A stretch of 64,000 nt of DNA from Atopobiaceae bacterium UBA5363. GTDB taxonomy: Bacteria; Actinomycetota; Coriobacteriia; Coriobacteriales; Atopobiaceae. Position 1 is the first letter of the stretch. Every line of letters starts with the position of its first letter. Location of the stretch: assembly GCA_002407925.1 (NCBI GenBank), contig DHPN01000030.1:1-64000 (forward strand). Direction: 5' to 3'. Shown one piece after another: positions 25,412 to 35,022 of the stretch. The notes beneath the pieces were generated by a model. The model made no database searches. It saw only the letters and a program-made list of their open reading frames with translations, and was not told the DNA's origin. The translations under genes were made by a program, and so were the position numbers.

Positions 25412-26164
25412 ATGGATACCACAAAAAGAAGTCAGCGCTTGCGCTTGTTTGATGCCGTGAGAGGCTTTTCCGTCATCTCAATGGTGCTCTTTCATCTGAG
25501 CTATGACCTTTATTTTCTTTGGGGGTTGCAGCTGCACTATTTTGAGCCCCCATTTCGTGACATTTGGCGGGCGTCAATTTCGTGGTCGTTTTTGTTCATT
25601 GCAGGCCTTATGTGCAATTTTTCTCATAACAATTTGCGACGTGCTTTGAAATATGGACTTGTTGCCCTGCTCATTTATGTTGTTACCACCATAGCTGCAG
25701 TGGACACCGCGATAAGCTATGGCATCATTTTTTGCATGGCTGCATCGACATTGATCGCATGGTGTCTCGAAAGGCTGCAGAGGTCTCGCCGCGCCCACCT
25801 GCTTCTCGGAATCCTTTTGTTTTCATTATTTTTACTAACATTGCATTTGCAGGAGGGTTTTTGGGGGATTTTAGGTATCGAGGTGCGCATCCCTGCAGCT
25901 CTCTTTTCAACGCCGTGGCTTTCTTGGCTCGGCTTCCCTGGACCGCACTTTGCTTCAGGAGACTACTATCCTATTCTGCCCTATACGCTGCTCTTCCTAG
26001 GCGCCGCCCATATAGGCGCTTTCATACGTGGCCATGGTGGCTTCCCGCAGTGGTGCAAAAAATGTGGCTGTCGTCCCCTTGAGTTCATTGGCAGGCATGC
26101 GCTTGCCGTCTATATTTTTCATCAGCCGCTGCTGTTGCTATGTTGTCAGCTTCTAATCGCTTAG
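25412..26164 (+). CDS. DUF1624/heparan-glucosaminide acetyltransferase-like membrane protein
   Basis: 250 residues with about seven membrane helices. The start RLRLFDAVRGFSVISMVLFH (Asp and His in the first helix) and the late FIGRHALAVYIFHQPLLL are the family hallmarks of DUF1624/YeiB-like proteins, which resemble acyltransferases moving acetyl groups across membranes. Probably in an operon with lexA (11-bp gap) and hence possibly SOS-responsive by read-through. Its stop overlaps the convergent hflX stop by 4 bp. Confidence 0.8.
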   Translation: MDTTKRSQRLRLFDAVRGFSVISMVLFHLSYDLYFLWGLQLHYFEPPFRDIWRASISWSFLFIAGLMCNFSHNNLRRALKYGLVALLIYVVTTIAAVDTAISYGIIFCMAASTLIAWCLERLQRSRRAHLLLGILLFSLFLLTLHLQEGFWGILGIEVRIPAALFSTPWLSWLGFPGPHFASGDYYPILPYTLLFLGAAHIGAFIRGHGGFPQWCKKCGCRPLEFIGRHALAVYIFHQPLLLLCCQLLIA

Positions 26165-27468
26165 CTGTCCTCATTCCCATGTTCAACGGCATAGGATTTG
26201 AGGAGGGTGGCCATGCGTGAAGAGGCTTTGATGGTCGCGAACACACCCTTCTGCTCGTAGCGCTCGTTTAAGACTTGGCAGCTTTCATGAACCATGTTTA
26301 TGAGCATGCCGTTTTCATAGGGTATGAGAACGCTTATCGTCGTATCGCCTGCGGAAGCTTCTTGGGAGATGCGATAAAGCAGGCCACGCAAGCCCTTTCC
26401 TGTTAGGGCCGAGATAGCGACCGCATCTGGGTCATTCATCAAAAGCGTGTCGATAGCCTTCTGGTCGATCGTGTCACATTTGTTGTAGACGGTGATAGTC
26501 TTAATATGATCTGCGCCAATTTGCTTAAGGACGTCATCTGTGGCGACGATCTCTCTGCTTGCATTTGGATCGCTGGCATCGACGACACGTAAAATCAGAT
26601 CGGCTGAGCTCGCCTCGGCAAGCGTCGACTTAAAAGACTCAACAAGCGTCGTCGGCAGCTTTTGAATGAATCCGACCGTGTCGGTAATTGTGATTTTGCG
26701 GCCTTCTTCAAGCTCAAGAGCGCGTGTGGTCGGATCAAGCGTGGCAAAAAGCTCGTCTTTGACGTATACCTCAGAACCTGTAAGCTTGTTGAGAAGCGTT
26801 GATTTTCCAGCATTTGTGTAGCCAACAAGTGCTACACGGTAAACGCCGGAGTTCCAACGCAGCTTGTTTTGCGTTCCCCTGCGTGTATCGAGATCCTTCA
26901 GCTCTTGTCGCAACGTCGAAATGCGGCCGCGTACGAGACGCCTGTCCACTTCCAGCTGGCTTTCACCCATGCCAAATCTGCTGCCGATCCCACCGCGCGT
27001 TTGGTTGCCTGCCAGATGCGCCCACATCCCGCGCAGGCGCGGATAGAGGTATTGGAGCTGAGCAAGTTGGACTTGCAATCGGCCTTCATGGGTGTGGGCG
27101 TGCTGACCGAAGATGTCAAGGATGAGAGCAGTCCGATCAATGACTTTTGTGTCTCCCCCCACAATATGCTCGAGGTTCGCTTGCTGCGAGGGGCTGAGCT
27201 CATCGTCGAATATCACGATGTCTGCCTCGAGATTTGTCACATAGCCAACAAGCTCACTGGCTTTACCAGAGCCAATGAACGTACGTGGGACAGGTGCATC
27301 AAGGCGTTGTGTGATGCGCATCACGACATTCGCCCCGTCTGTCTCGGCAAGACGCGAGAGCTCATCGAGGGACTCCTTAACCGGCCACTGCTCACGGCCC
27401 AGATCCACCCCAACCAATATGGCTCTTTCTGGTACGAACGCTGTTGATCTATATTTGAATCGTCCCAC
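26161..27468 (-). CDS. hflX: GTPase HflX
   Basis: 435 residues. N-terminal HflX domain (GSGKASELVGYV, FDDELSPSQQANLE), a coiled coil, then the G domain with G1 GYTNAGKSTL, G3 DTVGFIQKLP and G4 NKCD. It splits stalled or stressed ribosomes. It starts 1 bp within the miaA stop, in a leftward miaB-miaA-hflX array (miaA-hflX also neighbour each other in many bacteria). Confidence 0.95.
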   Translation of the reverse strand: MGRFKYRSTAFVPERAILVGVDLGREQWPVKESLDELSRLAETDGANVVMRITQRLDAPVPRTFIGSGKASELVGYVTNLEADIVIFDDELSPSQQANLEHIVGGDTKVIDRTALILDIFGQHAHTHEGRLQVQLAQLQYLYPRLRGMWAHLAGNQTRGGIGSRFGMGESQLEVDRRLVRGRISTLRQELKDLDTRRGTQNKLRWNSGVYRVALVGYTNAGKSTLLNKLTGSEVYVKDELFATLDPTTRALELEEGRKITITDTVGFIQKLPTTLVESFKSTLAEASSADLILRVVDASDPNASREIVATDDVLKQIGADHIKTITVYNKCDTIDQKAIDTLLMNDPDAVAISALTGKGLRGLLYRISQEASAGDTTISVLIPYENGMLINMVHESCQVLNERYEQKGVFATIKASSRMATLLKSYAVEHGNEDS

Positions 27469-28403
27469 TAATTGCTGCTCTCCTTGAGATTTGCAAGTAT
27501 GAGTTGCACAGCTTGCTTTTCGTCTACCCTATTGTAGTCGAGCCATTGTATGCGCCCATCACGACGCAGCCACGTGAGCTGCCGCTTCGCATAGTGTTTG
27601 GTGTTACGCTTTACAGCCAGCTTGGCATCTTCTAATGTGCAACGGCCTTCAAGGTAGTTGAGGACTTCTTTGTAGCCTATCGCTTGTCGAGCCGTCTGAG
27701 AGCTTTCAAGGCCTTGCGATCGTAGGCGCTTAACTTCTTCAACAAAGCCTACATCAAACATCTTGTCAACTCGACGCTCGATTCGATCATATAGCCTCAT
27801 GCGATTCATGGATATGCCCCAAATTCTGCAATCATAGTGAGGCGTGTGCTCATGCAATCTCTTGTTACCCTCAGCATATGAGAGGCCTTGGTCGTGCATC
27901 TCGAGCGCGCGTATCACGCGACGCACATTATGGGGATGAATCAGCTGTGCGCTCTGCAGGTCGCGCTTCACCAAAAGCGCGTAAAGTTTGTCAGGACCAT
28001 ACTTCTCAGCGAGCTGCTCATATCGCTTACGCGCGCTGTCGCCTGCTTTTCCAGAGGGGAAGCGCAGCTCGTCAATGGCCGCGTCAAGATAGAGGCCTGT
28101 TCCGCCACAGAGCACAGGGACGCGCCTTTGTTTAAGAAAAGCGTTGATATAGCTTCGAGCCTGCTTTTGGAAAAGCTCTGCTGAGTAGCTTTGGGAGATG
28201 TCGGCGACATCTACCATTAAAAGGTGGGCGCGTCTTTTATCAGCTGGCGTCTTGGCAGTGCCAATATTCATGCCACGATATATTTGCATTGCGTCGACAG
28301 AAATGACCGCCGAAGAGAGGCATACGGCAAGCTGCTCAGCCAATGAGCTTTTGCCAGATGCCGTTGGGCCTACGACTGCGATAACGGGGCCTGCAAGACT
28401 CAA
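27468..28403 (-). CDS. miaA: tRNA dimethylallyltransferase MiaA
   Basis: 311 residues. P-loop GPTASGKSSLA (about 11-21), the DAMQIYRGMNIGTAK substrate motif and the C-terminal region RNTKHYAKRQLTWLR. It adds a dimethylallyl group to A37 of tRNAs that read UNN codons, the substrate MiaB then thiomethylates. Overlaps both neighbours by a few bases. Confidence 0.95.
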   Translation of the reverse strand: MSLAGPVIAVVGPTASGKSSLAEQLAVCLSSAVISVDAMQIYRGMNIGTAKTPADKRRAHLLMVDVADISQSYSAELFQKQARSYINAFLKQRRVPVLCGGTGLYLDAAIDELRFPSGKAGDSARKRYEQLAEKYGPDKLYALLVKRDLQSAQLIHPHNVRRVIRALEMHDQGLSYAEGNKRLHEHTPHYDCRIWGISMNRMRLYDRIERRVDKMFDVGFVEEVKRLRSQGLESSQTARQAIGYKEVLNYLEGRCTLEDAKLAVKRNTKHYAKRQLTWLRRDGRIQWLDYNRVDEKQAVQLILANLKESSN

Positions 28404-29770
28404 TGAGGCTCACCTTCAAGCTCGCCACGTAAATACCACGTACGTGCCTCATCGACTTTCACATTGCAAAATCTGCCAATGAATTCTTCCGCGCTATACT
28501 TAGCTGGAAGTGGGAAAAGGACGGTCTGGTTGCGCTGGCTGTGGCCGACCAACATGTGTTTATTCTTCTTCGAGACGTCTTCGACAAGCGACTCGACGAT
28601 ACGGCCATTAAAAGGCCTGTTGGCCTCATAGGCTAGATCCTCCACGAGCTTCGCCAACCTGTCAAAGCGCTCTTGGATGACCTCATGAGGCGTATTGTCA
28701 ATCATTTTTGCTGCAGGCGTGCCCGGACGCTTGGAAAAGATGAAGGTAAATGCTGAGGCGAATCGGACTTCTTTCACCAAAGAGAGCGTTTCCTCGAAAT
28801 CTTCTTCCGTTTCTCCGGGGAAGCCCACTATCAAATCTGTCGACAAGGCAATGTCAGGCATCGCCTGACGGATCCTCCTAATGAGTCCAAGATATCCCTC
28901 ACGCGTATAGCTGCGGTTCATAGCATGCAAAATCCGTGTAGAGCCGCTCTGAACTGCAAGATGAAGCTCTGGCATCACGTTTTTCGTCTCCGCCATCGCA
29001 GCTATGGTGTCATCAGAGAGGTCCTTGGGGTTCGAAGAAGTGAAGCGTATTCGCTCTACACCCGTTGCTCCAACTGCGCGGAGAAGCTCTGCGAAGCGCG
29101 GTTTGCCATAGAGATCGCGTCCATAGGAATTTACATTTTGTCCGAGAAGGCAGATCTCCTTTACCCCGTCTTCAACCAGCGACTCGCACTCTCGAATGAT
29201 GTCGACCATCTCACGACTTTTTTCACGACCCCGTACATAGGGAACTATGCAATAGGTGCAAAAGTTATTACAACCAGACATGATGGGAACCCATGCATGA
29301 AAGCGGCGAGCACGATGGCTTGGCAGCTCCGTTGCAAACCCCCTGCCCTGCTCGACAGTATCGACCTCTAAGCTGCCCTTTGTATCCGTATAGGCCCTCT
29401 CTATCAAGCTGGGAAGCTGTGCGAGCGCGCTCGTGCCGAACACGACATTGATGCCAGGGATATGCTTGCTGAGCTCAGCGCCGTCCCGTTGAGCTATGCA
29501 GCCGCCAATTGCGACAATGCGCCTTCCAGAAGGGGGATCTGGCACGCTTACCATTGAAGAGGCCTGGCCATACAGTCGTGTGTCTGCCTTCTCGCGTACG
29601 CAGCAGGTCATAAAAACCACGATGTCTGCTTGGCTGAAAGAGTCAACTGCAATACAGCCGCACGAATCGAGCAAACCTGCGACACGTTCTGCGTCATGGA
29701 GATTCATCTGGCAGCCGAATGTTTTTACGAGATAGGTCTTGCCAACCAAACAATGATGATTATCGCTCAT
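28400..29770 (-). CDS. miaB: tRNA-2-methylthio-N6-dimethylallyladenosine synthase MiaB
   Basis: 456 residues. N-terminal UPF0004 domain with three Cys for one 4Fe-4S cluster (FGCQMNLHDAER, MTCCVRE), radical-SAM domain with CNNFCTYC for the second, and a C-terminal TRAM domain. It methylthiolates i6A37 in tRNA. Third of several MTTase genes here (with rimO and mtaB). Starts within the spoVS stop (ATGA). Confidence 0.95.
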   Translation of the reverse strand: MSDNHHCLVGKTYLVKTFGCQMNLHDAERVAGLLDSCGCIAVDSFSQADIVVFMTCCVREKADTRLYGQASSMVSVPDPPSGRRIVAIGGCIAQRDGAELSKHIPGINVVFGTSALAQLPSLIERAYTDTKGSLEVDTVEQGRGFATELPSHRARRFHAWVPIMSGCNNFCTYCIVPYVRGREKSREMVDIIRECESLVEDGVKEICLLGQNVNSYGRDLYGKPRFAELLRAVGATGVERIRFTSSNPKDLSDDTIAAMAETKNVMPELHLAVQSGSTRILHAMNRSYTREGYLGLIRRIRQAMPDIALSTDLIVGFPGETEEDFEETLSLVKEVRFASAFTFIFSKRPGTPAAKMIDNTPHEVIQERFDRLAKLVEDLAYEANRPFNGRIVESLVEDVSKKNKHMLVGHSQRNQTVLFPLPAKYSAEEFIGRFCNVKVDEARTWYLRGELEGEPH

Positions 29771-30126
29771 GCATCTCTCCGTATAGAGTGCGAATGGTCA
29801 GAATGAGAATGATCAGGCCTCGGTGCTGAGACGGCAGTGCCCATTGTCGAGGATTCGCAAGAAATCTGGTGCACAAGGATTGATATGCGAACGGCGGTGC
29901 GAGCTTCCCCACCAATTTCTATGTCGGCAAAAGAAGGGGTGCAACTGATGTCAACACCGGTTGGAATCAAAAAGCCCCGCGCTATGGCTACGGCTTTTAT
30001 AGCTTGGTTGACAGCGCCGGCACCGACCGCTTGCAGCATGCATGGAGCGCCATCCTTGACCATTCCTGCTATTGCTCCGGCAACTGAAGCCGGAGAAGAC
30101 TTGCTGGAGACCTTGAGAAAATCCAT
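29767..30126 (-). CDS. spoVS: Stage V sporulation protein S (SpoVS) homologue
   Basis: 119 residues from MDFLKVSS, which has AGGAG upstream. Residues 1-86 are a full SpoVS/Alba-like nucleic-acid-binding domain (VAGAIAGMVKDGAPCMLQAV, AIARGFL, ADIEIGGEART). A family-atypical tail of about 30 residues ends in SDHSHS and is His/Ser/Asp rich, possibly metal-binding. Non-spore-formers keep SpoVS, so a general RNA or DNA role is likely. It sits between the GHKL ATPase and miaB and is coupled to miaB. Confidence 0.9.
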   Translation of the reverse strand: MDFLKVSSKSSPASVAGAIAGMVKDGAPCMLQAVGAGAVNQAIKAVAIARGFLIPTGVDISCTPSFADIEIGGEARTAVRISILVHQISCESSTMGTAVSAPRPDHSHSDHSHSIRRDA

Positions 30127-30245
30127 TTGTTGCTCCTGGTACGACAAAATTGCAATGGTAATGTGTTGTTAGTCCGTTGGCAGCCTGGTCATAGTGTAAC
30201 GCAAAGCTTGAAACTGGCATTCGCGACCGCATGTGCGAGCATACG

Positions 30246-31334
30246 TTAACCCTCACTTGAGACTTTAAAGCTTACCGTTATACGCCCATGGCCAACGTTT
30301 AGCTTCGGACCTTCGGCTAAATCAAGATAGTAGCGTTTTGAGAGAAAAGCGAAATCGCGCTCCATCATACGCAAGAATTCTTCTCGATCATTGCGTGCAA
30401 TCCTCAGCCCACGCCTGTCAACTAGGAGATTTACTGCGCGCTCATCATTGCCAAAATCTGAGCTTTTATGAGCCAAGCGTGCATAGGCATTACGTAGTGG
30501 CTTTATTTGTCCGGAAAGAATCCGATGGATGGTGCGCTCTGAGAGCTCGAGGCCTATGCCCTGCGCAACAGACCTTAGCTCGCGAGCATCTGCTGCAACC
30601 CGCAAGCGTTCTAGTAAGGGCAAGCTAGAGAGATCGTCAAGGAAAAGAAGATCAGCCGCAGAGACGCTAGGACGAACGCGATGCCTCGCTGTGGCGACGA
30701 CCTCTGCCGGCGAGCCTACGTAGACTTCGCAACTGTCATGCTCCTCAAGGGCGAATTCGCAACAGGAGCGGATAATGTTGTGAGGGCCTCGTGTGACGCT
30801 CTGCTCTCCGTCGTCATCGCAGCCAAGGGTTGGCCAGCTCGATTGATCTGTTCGCTCTGGTAAAGCATTTGCATCCGTTACGAGTTGGATTGCCGTTCCC
30901 TTTTCAGGAGCTGAGTCAACGACTTTTGCCGACAGTGAGTTTTCTCTTACAGAATAAAGTGCCATCCCCCGGCCATGCACACCCCATCGATCCATATGTG
31001 CTGAGTCAAGCTTTGAAGTCACTCGTGCTTCAAAGATGTGCTCCTTCATGTCATCTGGAATGCCTGAGCCATCATCGATAATTGTTGTCGTTCGCAGATT
31101 TGCCTCGCGGGAGGTGGCTACATAGATGTGATGTGCCCCTGCATCACGAGAATTGCGCAAGAGTTCAATCACAGCATCCTCTACGCAGCGTATGTCATGT
31201 TTCGCTTGACGGCGTTCAGCCTCATCAACGCGCAGCCTCACATAGCCTTCACCGAGGTTTTGCTCAACGCGCATCTTGGTTCCTGCTACATCAGCGACAA
31301 ACTCTACGAGATCGCTCACTTGTGACGTTGACAT
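30246..31334 (-). CDS. GHKL (MutL/Hsp90-like) ATPase of unknown function
   Basis: 362 residues from MSTSQVSDL, preceded by AGGTGATC. The N-terminal 180 residues are a GHKL ATPase with all four motifs: VIELLRNSRDAGA (N-box Asn), IDDGSGIP (D-x-G-x-G), TSKL, and GVHGRGMALYSVR. That set is MutL/topoisomerase-VI-like rather than histidine-kinase-like; there is no HisKA or receiver partner. The C-terminal half has a helix-turn-helix-like stretch (LELSERTIHRILSGQIKPL) and a final beta-strand module. It starts 13 bp after rny and lies upstream of spoVS. No known name; a new RNase Y-linked or nucleic-acid remodelling ATPase is my reading (inference). Confidence 0.75.
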   Translation of the reverse strand: MSTSQVSDLVEFVADVAGTKMRVEQNLGEGYVRLRVDEAERRQAKHDIRCVEDAVIELLRNSRDAGAHHIYVATSREANLRTTTIIDDGSGIPDDMKEHIFEARVTSKLDSAHMDRWGVHGRGMALYSVRENSLSAKVVDSAPEKGTAIQLVTDANALPERTDQSSWPTLGCDDDGEQSVTRGPHNIIRSCCEFALEEHDSCEVYVGSPAEVVATARHRVRPSVSAADLLFLDDLSSLPLLERLRVAADARELRSVAQGIGLELSERTIHRILSGQIKPLRNAYARLAHKSSDFGNDERAVNLLVDRRGLRIARNDREEFLRMMERDFAFLSKRYYLDLAEGPKLNVGHGRITVSFKVSSEG

Positions 31335-31347
31335 TTGGATCACCTAG

Positions 31348-32904
31348 CTACTTAGCAACATCCACAGCACGCGACTCTCGGATGACAACCACTCTGACTT
31401 GGCCGGGATACTCCATCTCATTTTCAATTTGTTGGGCGATATCATGTGCTAAGACAGTTGCTTGAGCATCGCTTATGTCCTCAGGCTTGACCATAACATG
31501 CAACTCGCGACCTGCTTGCATAGCATACGTGCGGTCGACACCGTCGTGGGCGTTGGCGATCTCCTCGAGGCGTTCGAGGCGCTTGATGTAGTTTTCAGCG
31601 GACTCGCGACGAGCGCCAGGTCTCGCAGCAGAAATTGCGTCGGCAGCCTGCACCAACACGTCCAAGACCGTGTTGGGCTCTACGTCAGCGTGATGTGCCT
31701 CCACAGCATGGACTATCTCTGGCTTTTCCCCATAGCGACGGCAAAGGTCGGCGCCGATTACGGCATGGGGGCCTTCAACCTCATGATCGATGGCCTTGCC
31801 GATATCATGAAGCAGACCTGCGCGCTTTGCAGGGGCAGGATCAAGCCCAAGCTCGCTTGCCATAATCCCGCATAGCTCAGAGACTTGGATTGAGTGGTTC
31901 AGGACATTTTGGCCGTATGAGGTGCGATAGCGCAAGGCGCCGAGCGTCTTTATAAGCTCAGGGTGAAGGTCATGGATGCCGGCATCGAAGGCTGCTTGCT
32001 CGCCAGCTTCCTGCACGCGTTCATTAACGAGTTTTTCTGCTTTTTTATACATCTCCTCAATGCGTGCCGGGTGAATTCGGCCATCAGCAATCAGATTCTC
32101 GAGAGCGACCCGCGCCGTTTCGCGACGAACTGGGTTAAAGCTTGAGAGCACAACAGTTTCAGGTGTGTCGTCAATGACAAGTGAGACGCCCGAGATCTGT
32201 TCGAAAGCGCGAATGTTGCGGCCTTCACGGCCGATGATGCGTCCTTTGAGATCATCCGAAGGTATGTGCACAGAAGTTACGGTGATCTCGCTTGCTTGGT
32301 CGGCTGCACACCTTTGAACAGCCGTTGAGACGATCTCACGTGCGGTCTTGTCAGCAGAGGCCTTGACCCGCTGCTCAGAGTCACGCAATATCTGAGCCTC
32401 CTGCTTGACGGTGTCGTCACGGACACGGTCAAGCAGCTCTTGCTTGGCGTCATCTTTGGTAAGAGTAGAGATACGCTCAAGCTCGGCAGTCTGCTTCTCG
32501 TAAAGGCCCTCTACTTCGCTGCTTCGGCTCTCAAGCTGGCTTTGAAGACGAGAAAGCTCGCTTTCTTTGTTGTCGAGCACGTCGCTGCGGTGGTCAAGCG
32601 ATTCCTCACGTTGCAATATGCGCTGTTCCATGGCAGAGAGCTCACCCTTGCGCTTTTTTTCTTCTGTTTCAGATTTCTGCCGCAGCTGCAATATTTCTTC
32701 GCGCGTCTCTACCAGTGCAGCCTTTTTGGCGTTTTCTGTTTCGAGCTTTGCGTTCGAGGCAATGCGATCTGCTTCGGACTGTGCGTCCTTGAGCCTTTGG
32801 TCGGCTTGGCGCACTTTGGAATTAGATGAATGAGTAACCGTGACATAGGCAATACCTATGCCGATTAGCAGGCATATAATGCCCACTAAGAAAATCATGC
32901 TCAT
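31348..32904 (-). CDS. rny: Ribonuclease Y
   Basis: 518 residues, full length. One N-terminal membrane helix, a long coiled coil (about 30-200), a KH domain with RIIGREGRNIRAFE, and an HD domain with LLHDIGKAIDHE. It initiates mRNA decay by endonucleolytic cuts at the membrane. Start preceded by AAGGAG. It follows recX and precedes the GHKL ATPase. Together with RNase J and PNPase in this window it gives a Gram-positive-style decay machinery. Confidence 0.95.
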   Translation of the reverse strand: MSMIFLVGIICLLIGIGIAYVTVTHSSNSKVRQADQRLKDAQSEADRIASNAKLETENAKKAALVETREEILQLRQKSETEEKKRKGELSAMEQRILQREESLDHRSDVLDNKESELSRLQSQLESRSSEVEGLYEKQTAELERISTLTKDDAKQELLDRVRDDTVKQEAQILRDSEQRVKASADKTAREIVSTAVQRCAADQASEITVTSVHIPSDDLKGRIIGREGRNIRAFEQISGVSLVIDDTPETVVLSSFNPVRRETARVALENLIADGRIHPARIEEMYKKAEKLVNERVQEAGEQAAFDAGIHDLHPELIKTLGALRYRTSYGQNVLNHSIQVSELCGIMASELGLDPAPAKRAGLLHDIGKAIDHEVEGPHAVIGADLCRRYGEKPEIVHAVEAHHADVEPNTVLDVLVQAADAISAARPGARRESAENYIKRLERLEEIANAHDGVDRTYAMQAGRELHVMVKPEDISDAQATVLAHDIAQQIENEMEYPGQVRVVVIRESRAVDVAK

Positions 32905-32950
32905 AATTTCTCCTTATAAAGTGCATTTTCGTGTAGTTAAGGAGACCGGA

Positions 32951-32996
32951 GGTAACGCCCACCTACGGAACCCGCCGCCTGAGCTAGGCTCTTACC
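32951..32996 (-). ncRNA. Candidate structured leader upstream of rny
   Basis: A GC-rich island in an otherwise AT-rich 254-bp gap. Outer arms GGTAA/TTACC close a domain that contains a perfect GCCT-AGCTC-AGGC hairpin and a GGCGGCGGGTT segment. It lies in the 5' leader of rny in the sense orientation. No known riboswitch or 6S pattern is recognisable by eye, so this is only a candidate. Confidence 0.35.
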
Positions 32997-33158
32997 TGCA
33001 AAAAACTCATAAAGCAGTCTTTTGTAAAGAAAAAAAACTATATGATGTCGACAAAAGCCGACAGTAAAAGCAACTCAGAAGACCATTCTACTGTATGACG
33101 GAGGCTGCTAGCTGTCAATGAAGCTGGTGCTCTCCATATGAGGCATACGCAATAAGCG

Positions 33159-33866
33159 TTAAATCAATGAGGTATCTGTCGAAGCGGTGCTTTCCCGTAA
33201 TCGTTGAGCTGCCGCAACCTTTGCGTCATGTAATGAGAAGCCTTTTCCGACAAGGAATCGCACAAGCTTGGCATAATCGTTCTTGCCAGAAAGCCGTCGA
33301 TGTTCTACCAGCCTAAAAGCACGATCTGGCTCAGCCTCCGCATCGATAAAAGCTTCTGGCCAGCCAGGCACGTCCTTAAGCTCAATTCCTCGTCTGCTGA
33401 GCTCTCTCTCAATGCGGTAGGTGCCCCACCCAGCGCCGAGCTTCGATCGTATAAAAACACTTGCAAAACGCATATCATCTAATACGTGGCCTCGTTTGGC
33501 GCTGCCGATGACTGCCTCGATGGTCATCTGTCCATACCCATCTTGAGACAGTTTCCTACGGATCTCCTCAACAGAGTAATCGCGACGATTCACGAGGCCT
33601 TCAACACGTCTGATGGCACATTTAAGGGCAGACGCATCTATAGCCTTGAGTACGTCATCCCGCGAAGTTAGAGGGAAGTCAGACGAAGCCTGCTTTTTCT
33701 CTAGCCACTTAGCGACTGCGACAGGCACGGGAATGCGCTCTTCCCTCTCTGTGCCCGCCGCAAGGATGATAGTCCCCCGAGTTCTTTGGCTTCTTATTAA
33801 CGCAGACCGGCGAGAGGGAACTACGATTTTTAAGGGCTCTATGTCATCACGATTGGTGTTAGTCAT
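33159..33866 (-). CDS. recX: Regulatory protein RecX
   Basis: 235 residues. After an N-terminal extension, three-helix RecX repeats are visible: RDYSVEEIRRKLSQDGYG, the DMRFASVFIRSKLGAGWG repeat and the C-terminal GKNDYAKLVRFLVGKGF. RecX limits RecA filament growth. It follows recA by 8 bp in the same transcript. The N-terminal 90 residues are unlike other RecX and may have a lineage-specific role. Confidence 0.9.
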   Translation of the reverse strand: MTNTNRDDIEPLKIVVPSRRSALIRSQRTRGTIILAAGTEREERIPVPVAVAKWLEKKQASSDFPLTSRDDVLKAIDASALKCAIRRVEGLVNRRDYSVEEIRRKLSQDGYGQMTIEAVIGSAKRGHVLDDMRFASVFIRSKLGAGWGTYRIERELSRRGIELKDVPGWPEAFIDAEAEPDRAFRLVEHRRLSGKNDYAKLVRFLVGKGFSLHDAKVAAAQRLRESTASTDTSLI

Positions 33867-33874
33867 CGTTAGCG

Positions 33875-34993
33875 TTAACCATTGTTTGCAGCTGATGGCT
33901 GGTCTTCCTTATCGTTGGCAGCGATGGGCTGCCCCACTGGCTTGTCGTCTTCTATTACGAGTCCACAGGCAACACGGACTTTGTGATCTAGCTCTTCCAT
34001 GAGATCGGGATGTTCCGTCAGGAAAGCCTTCGCTGCCTCATGTCCTTGGCCCAGGCGCTCTTCGCCATAGGTATACCAAGCACCTGACTTATCAACAATG
34101 CCATAGTCGACCGCCATGTCCAAGATGGAGCCTTCTTTTGAGATTCCAGTGCCATACATGATGTCGAATTCTGCCTGGCGAAATGGCGGAGCGACTTTGT
34201 TCTTGACAACCTTCACACGAACACGGTTACCGATTATCTCTCCGTTTTGCTTGATGGAGTCAATGCGGCGAATGTCCAAGCGCACACTCGAGAAGAACTT
34301 CAAGGCACGTCCCCCAGGCGTTGTCTCGGGGTTACCGAACATCACGCCAATTTTCTCTCTTAGCTGGTTGATGAATATGCAGGTTGTGTTTGACTTCGAA
34401 AGAGAGCCGGCTAGCTTGCGTAAAGCCTGGCTCATCAGTCGTGCCTGAAGGCCGACGGTAGTGTCACCAATCTCACCTTCAATCTCAGCTTTAGGTACAA
34501 GGGCAGCAACGGAATCTATGACGACGGCATCTATTGCTCCTGAGCGCACAAGCATGTCACATATCTCAAGGGCTTGCTCGCCTGTATCGGGCTGTGATAT
34601 AAGGACTTCGTCAATGTCTACACCAATGCGCGCCGCGTATCCTGGATCAAGCGCGTGCTCGGCATCGATGAATGCGACAACGCCTCCCATCGCCTGCGCT
34701 TCTGCAAGTATCTGCAAAGAAAGTGTTGTCTTGCCAGAGGACTCGGGCCCGAAGATTTCGACGATGCGACCACGTGGCACCCCGCCAATGCCAAGGGCAA
34801 CGTCAAGGGCTAGAGATCCCGTTGGGATGGCCTCGATTTCCATGTTGTGACCATCGTCGCCATAGCGCATGATCGAGCCTTTGCCAAAGCGCTTTTCTAT
34901 AGCGCCAGTAGTCTCTTCTAGGACCTTATCGCGCTCGGCACCGTAAGTCTTTTCGTGCACTTCATATGTCGTCGCTCCCCTGTTCTTTGCCAT
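33875..34993 (-). CDS. recA: Recombinase RecA
   Basis: 372 residues. Walker A GPESSGKT at 82-89, DNA-binding loop residues near [20 protein letters not shown], and an acidic-polar C-terminal tail. Binds ssDNA, drives strand exchange and triggers LexA cleavage. Ribosome site AAGGAGA. Its promoter has a LexA box in the spacer. First gene of a recA-recX unit. Confidence 0.97.
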   Translation of the reverse strand: MAKNRGATTYEVHEKTYGAERDKVLEETTGAIEKRFGKGSIMRYGDDGHNMEIEAIPTGSLALDVALGIGGVPRGRIVEIFGPESSGKTTLSLQILAEAQAMGGVVAFIDAEHALDPGYAARIGVDIDEVLISQPDTGEQALEICDMLVRSGAIDAVVIDSVAALVPKAEIEGEIGDTTVGLQARLMSQALRKLAGSLSKSNTTCIFINQLREKIGVMFGNPETTPGGRALKFFSSVRLDIRRIDSIKQNGEIIGNRVRVKVVKNKVAPPFRQAEFDIMYGTGISKEGSILDMAVDYGIVDKSGAWYTYGEERLGQGHEAAKAFLTEHPDLMEELDHKVRVACGLVIEDDKPVGQPIAANDKEDQPSAANNG

Positions 34994-35022
34994 TGCGTCT
35001 CCTTGTCCTGTGATCGAAATTT

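Noticed and set aside
26869..27447. 192-codon frame antisense to hflX
   Set aside because: Lies wholly within hflX, whose G motifs are intact; no domain or start signal.
32951..32996. 6S RNA
   Set aside because: Too short and without the long stems and central bubble of 6S; kept only as an unnamed leader element.
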